Assembly: GCA_946886845.1 (NCBI GenBank)
Contig: CAMPJH010000072.1
Coordinates: 1 to 7,513, forward strand
Origin: an uncultured Sphingomonas sp.
GTDB taxonomy: Bacteria; Pseudomonadota; Alphaproteobacteria; Sphingomonadales; Sphingomonadaceae
Direction of reading: 5' to 3'
DNA: 7,513 nt
The notes under the pieces are model-generated. The model made no database searches, was not told the origin of the DNA, and saw nothing but the letters and a program-made list of their open reading frames with translations. Both the position numbers and the translations under genes were made by a program. Shown here one piece after another: positions 6,458-7,513 of this stretch; position 1 is the stretch's first letter, and each line of letters starts with the position of its first letter.

Positions 6458-7216
6458 TTACGGCATCAAATGGTTGGCGGTGATCCGTTTGCCGTCGAGC
6501 GACACCGATGCATAGCCGGATTCCTTAATGTCGTTGGCGGCGAGGCGGCCGTCGAGGTCGAGCCGGAGCGTATGGGTGCGGCTGAACGCGCTGGGCCCCG
6601 ACAGGCGCACGCCCGACCAGGCATATTCGCCATAGACCGTCTTCAGGCGCTGCTCTTGCGCGTTCATCACGCCCGTGAGCGCCGCCGCGTTGACCCGCCC
6701 CAGGGGGACCACATAGTCCGCCAGCCGGAAGTTCGCGGCATTGCCGCCCATCACGGTAATTTCCACCGGAGACGGCTCACCGAACGTGCCGGTTCTCGTA
6801 TCGAAGCGCGCGGTAAGCAACTTGCGGGGATCGGACGGATTCTGGAAGCTGACCGTGCAGCTGGTCATTTGGCCGCGCGGCTCGGACGAACGCCCGGAGA
6901 TTGCCTCGCCGGCGCTAAAGAAGGACGTAATTTCCGCTACCTTGACCTCGGAACCGAACTTCTTGGCGATTTCGCGGAAGCAGACGTCCGGACCGGACGC
7001 GAGGGTCAAAGCGGGCGCCGACCCGCCGCCGCTTTCCAACCCGTCTGGGGGAGGCATTCCAGATTCGTCACGGGCAGGGAATTCAAAGGGCTCGACACTC
7101 GCGGGATCGATTGCATTCGAATCGTCGGCATTCGCGGAAGAATTGCCGCAGCCGCCAAGGCCGAGCGACAGCAATGCTGCGGCCGTCAAAAGGATTGCCG
7201 GACGTGGCAAGGTCAT
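6458..7216 (-). CDS. Lipoprotein of unknown function
   Basis: The 252-residue product has a lipoprotein signal: MTLPRPAILLTAAALLSLGL followed by the lipobox L20-G21-G22-C23, so it should be lipidated at C23 and membrane-anchored in the periplasm. A low-complexity linker (about 25-70, rich in Asn, Asp, Pro, Gly and Ser) leads to a globular part with two cysteines (in DVCFREI and TSCTVSF) that could form a disulfide. The rest is rich in alternating beta-like stretches and ends in VSLDGKRITANHLMP. I recognise no named domain. The frame is open to an ATG at 7261, but that start would put 15 hydrophilic residues before the signal peptide. The start at 7216 is preferred, with GGGGGAA 7 nt upstream. 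It is divergent from a second lipoprotein gene. Confidence 0.8.
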   Translation of the reverse strand: MTLPRPAILLTAAALLSLGLGGCGNSSANADDSNAIDPASVEPFEFPARDESGMPPPDGLESGGGSAPALTLASGPDVCFREIAKKFGSEVKVAEITSFFSAGEAISGRSSEPRGQMTSCTVSFQNPSDPRKLLTARFDTRTGTFGEPSPVEITVMGGNAANFRLADYVVPLGRVNAAALTGVMNAQEQRLKTVYGEYAWSGVRLSGPSAFSRTHTLRLDLDGRLAANDIKESGYASVSLDGKRITANHLMP

Positions 7217-7278
7217 GATTGTGTTCCCCCGTTGCTGCAGGGCGGCGGACCGGCCCCGCATCCGGGTCCGATGCCGCC

Positions 7279-7299
7279 ATTATCGCGTCGCTTTGTCAA
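7279..7299 (-). promoter_or_regulatory. Promoter-like elements for the lipoprotein gene
   Basis: On the - strand a perfect TTGACA (7299 to 7294) and a good -10-like GATAAT (7284 to 7279) lie upstream of the lipoprotein start. Only 9 nt separate them, too short for a standard sigma-70 promoter, so at most one is used in this pairing. GATAAT alone would give a leader of about 55 nt. Confidence 0.3.
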
Positions 7300-7340
7300 C
7301 CGCGGCGGAAAGGAAAGCGCGGCTAGCCCGCGAAGCTCGA

Positions 7341-7357
7341 CATAAGCTTCGCTTATG
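7341..7357. repeat. Perfect inverted repeat CATAAGC-TTC-GCTTATG (candidate operator)
   Basis: Two 7-nt arms flank a 3-nt centre in the divergent lipoprotein promoter region. An overlapping second dyad, GAAGC (7332-7336) with GCTTC (7346-7350), shares the left arm. The AT content of the arms stands out from the GC-rich surroundings. It could bind a dimeric regulator or form a hairpin; no specific regulator is recognised. Confidence 0.45.
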
Positions 7358-7373
7358 CTCTGGCGCTCGAACT

Positions 7374-7398
7374 GGAACTCTGCCGCTCGGCGCTCATT
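7374..7398 (+). promoter_or_regulatory. Candidate EcfG-type (general stress sigma factor) promoter
   Basis: GGAAC (7374-7378) is followed after 16 nt by CATT (7395-7398). The alphaproteobacterial EcfG consensus is GGAAC, 16-17 nt, CGTT, so one core base differs. Transcription would start near 7405, about 30 nt before the + strand lipoprotein ATG. The inverted repeat lies 16 nt upstream of the -35. Confidence 0.35.
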
Positions 7399-7436
7399 CT
7401 TGCCTTTCAACGGCAAAGACCGTGAGAGGAAGGTCC

Positions 7437-7513
7437 ATGAAAACGCTTTATCTGGCGGCCGGCGCGCTGAGCCTTGGGCTCGCGGCATGCGGCGATTATT
7501 CGGCGAACGAGGC
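7437..7513 (+). CDS. Lipoprotein, N-terminal part only (runs off the window)
   Basis: Only the first 25 codons and two bases are visible: MKTLYLAAGALSLGLAACGD and a few more residues. They form a lipoprotein signal peptide with lipobox L15-A16-A17-C18, so the product should be lipid-anchored after processing. AGAGGAAGG just upstream (about 7424-7432) is a good ribosome site. The signal resembles that of the divergent lipoprotein (both have LSLGL before the lipobox), but this is common in lipoproteins and does not prove paralogy. A candidate EcfG-type promoter lies upstream. The mature domain is outside the window, so function is unknown. Confidence 0.75.
   Translation, partial: MKTLYLAAGALSLGLAACGDYSANE

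Noticed and set aside
7217..7261. 15-residue N-terminal extension of the - strand lipoprotein
   Set aside because: It would place a hydrophilic stretch before the signal peptide, and GGGGGAA at 7 nt supports the start at 7216.
6470..7345. 291-codon + strand frame opposite the lipoprotein gene
   Set aside because: Shadow frame rich in Arg and Gly; the - strand frame has a clear lipoprotein signal and ribosome site.

Overview
The window looks like chromosomal DNA of a GC-rich alphaproteobacterium, most likely a member of the Sphingomonadales. Evidence for this is the strong preference for G or C at third codon positions, the style of the encoded proteins (MFS_3-type transporter, CysK, multi-domain GGDEF/EAL protein, short basic conserved proteins), and a candidate EcfG-type promoter. 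The assignment rests on general resemblance and was not checked by a search. I see no mobile element, CRISPR array, tRNA or rRNA.

Left part (1-2152, + strand): an MFS exporter gene cut off at its 5' end, followed 13 nt later by a complete cysteine synthase gene (cysK). The two are spaced like an operon.

Middle (2250-4946, + strand): one large cyclic-di-GMP signalling protein with about six membrane helices, then PAS, GGDEF, EAL and C-terminal PilZ domains. It carries synthesis, breakdown and sensing modules for c-di-GMP in one chain. A terminator-like hairpin separates it from a convergent gene (5012-5434, - strand) for a small exported protein of unknown function.

Right-centre (5435-6319): a structured leader followed by three small, tightly packed + strand genes of 74, 53 and 39 codons. 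The first ends one base before the second starts, and the second overlaps the third by 8 nt. The leader contains a 7-bp perfect stem (5668-5674 with 5688-5694) that buries the Shine-Dalgarno of the first gene. This is the best candidate in the window for a little-described regulatory system.

Right end (6320-7513): a 31-codon single-helix membrane protein (+), a lipoprotein of unknown function (-), and the first 25 codons of a second lipoprotein (+). The two lipoprotein genes are divergent. Their shared 220-nt upstream region holds a perfect 7-bp inverted repeat and promoter-like sequences. No gene-free stretch exceeds 300 bases.
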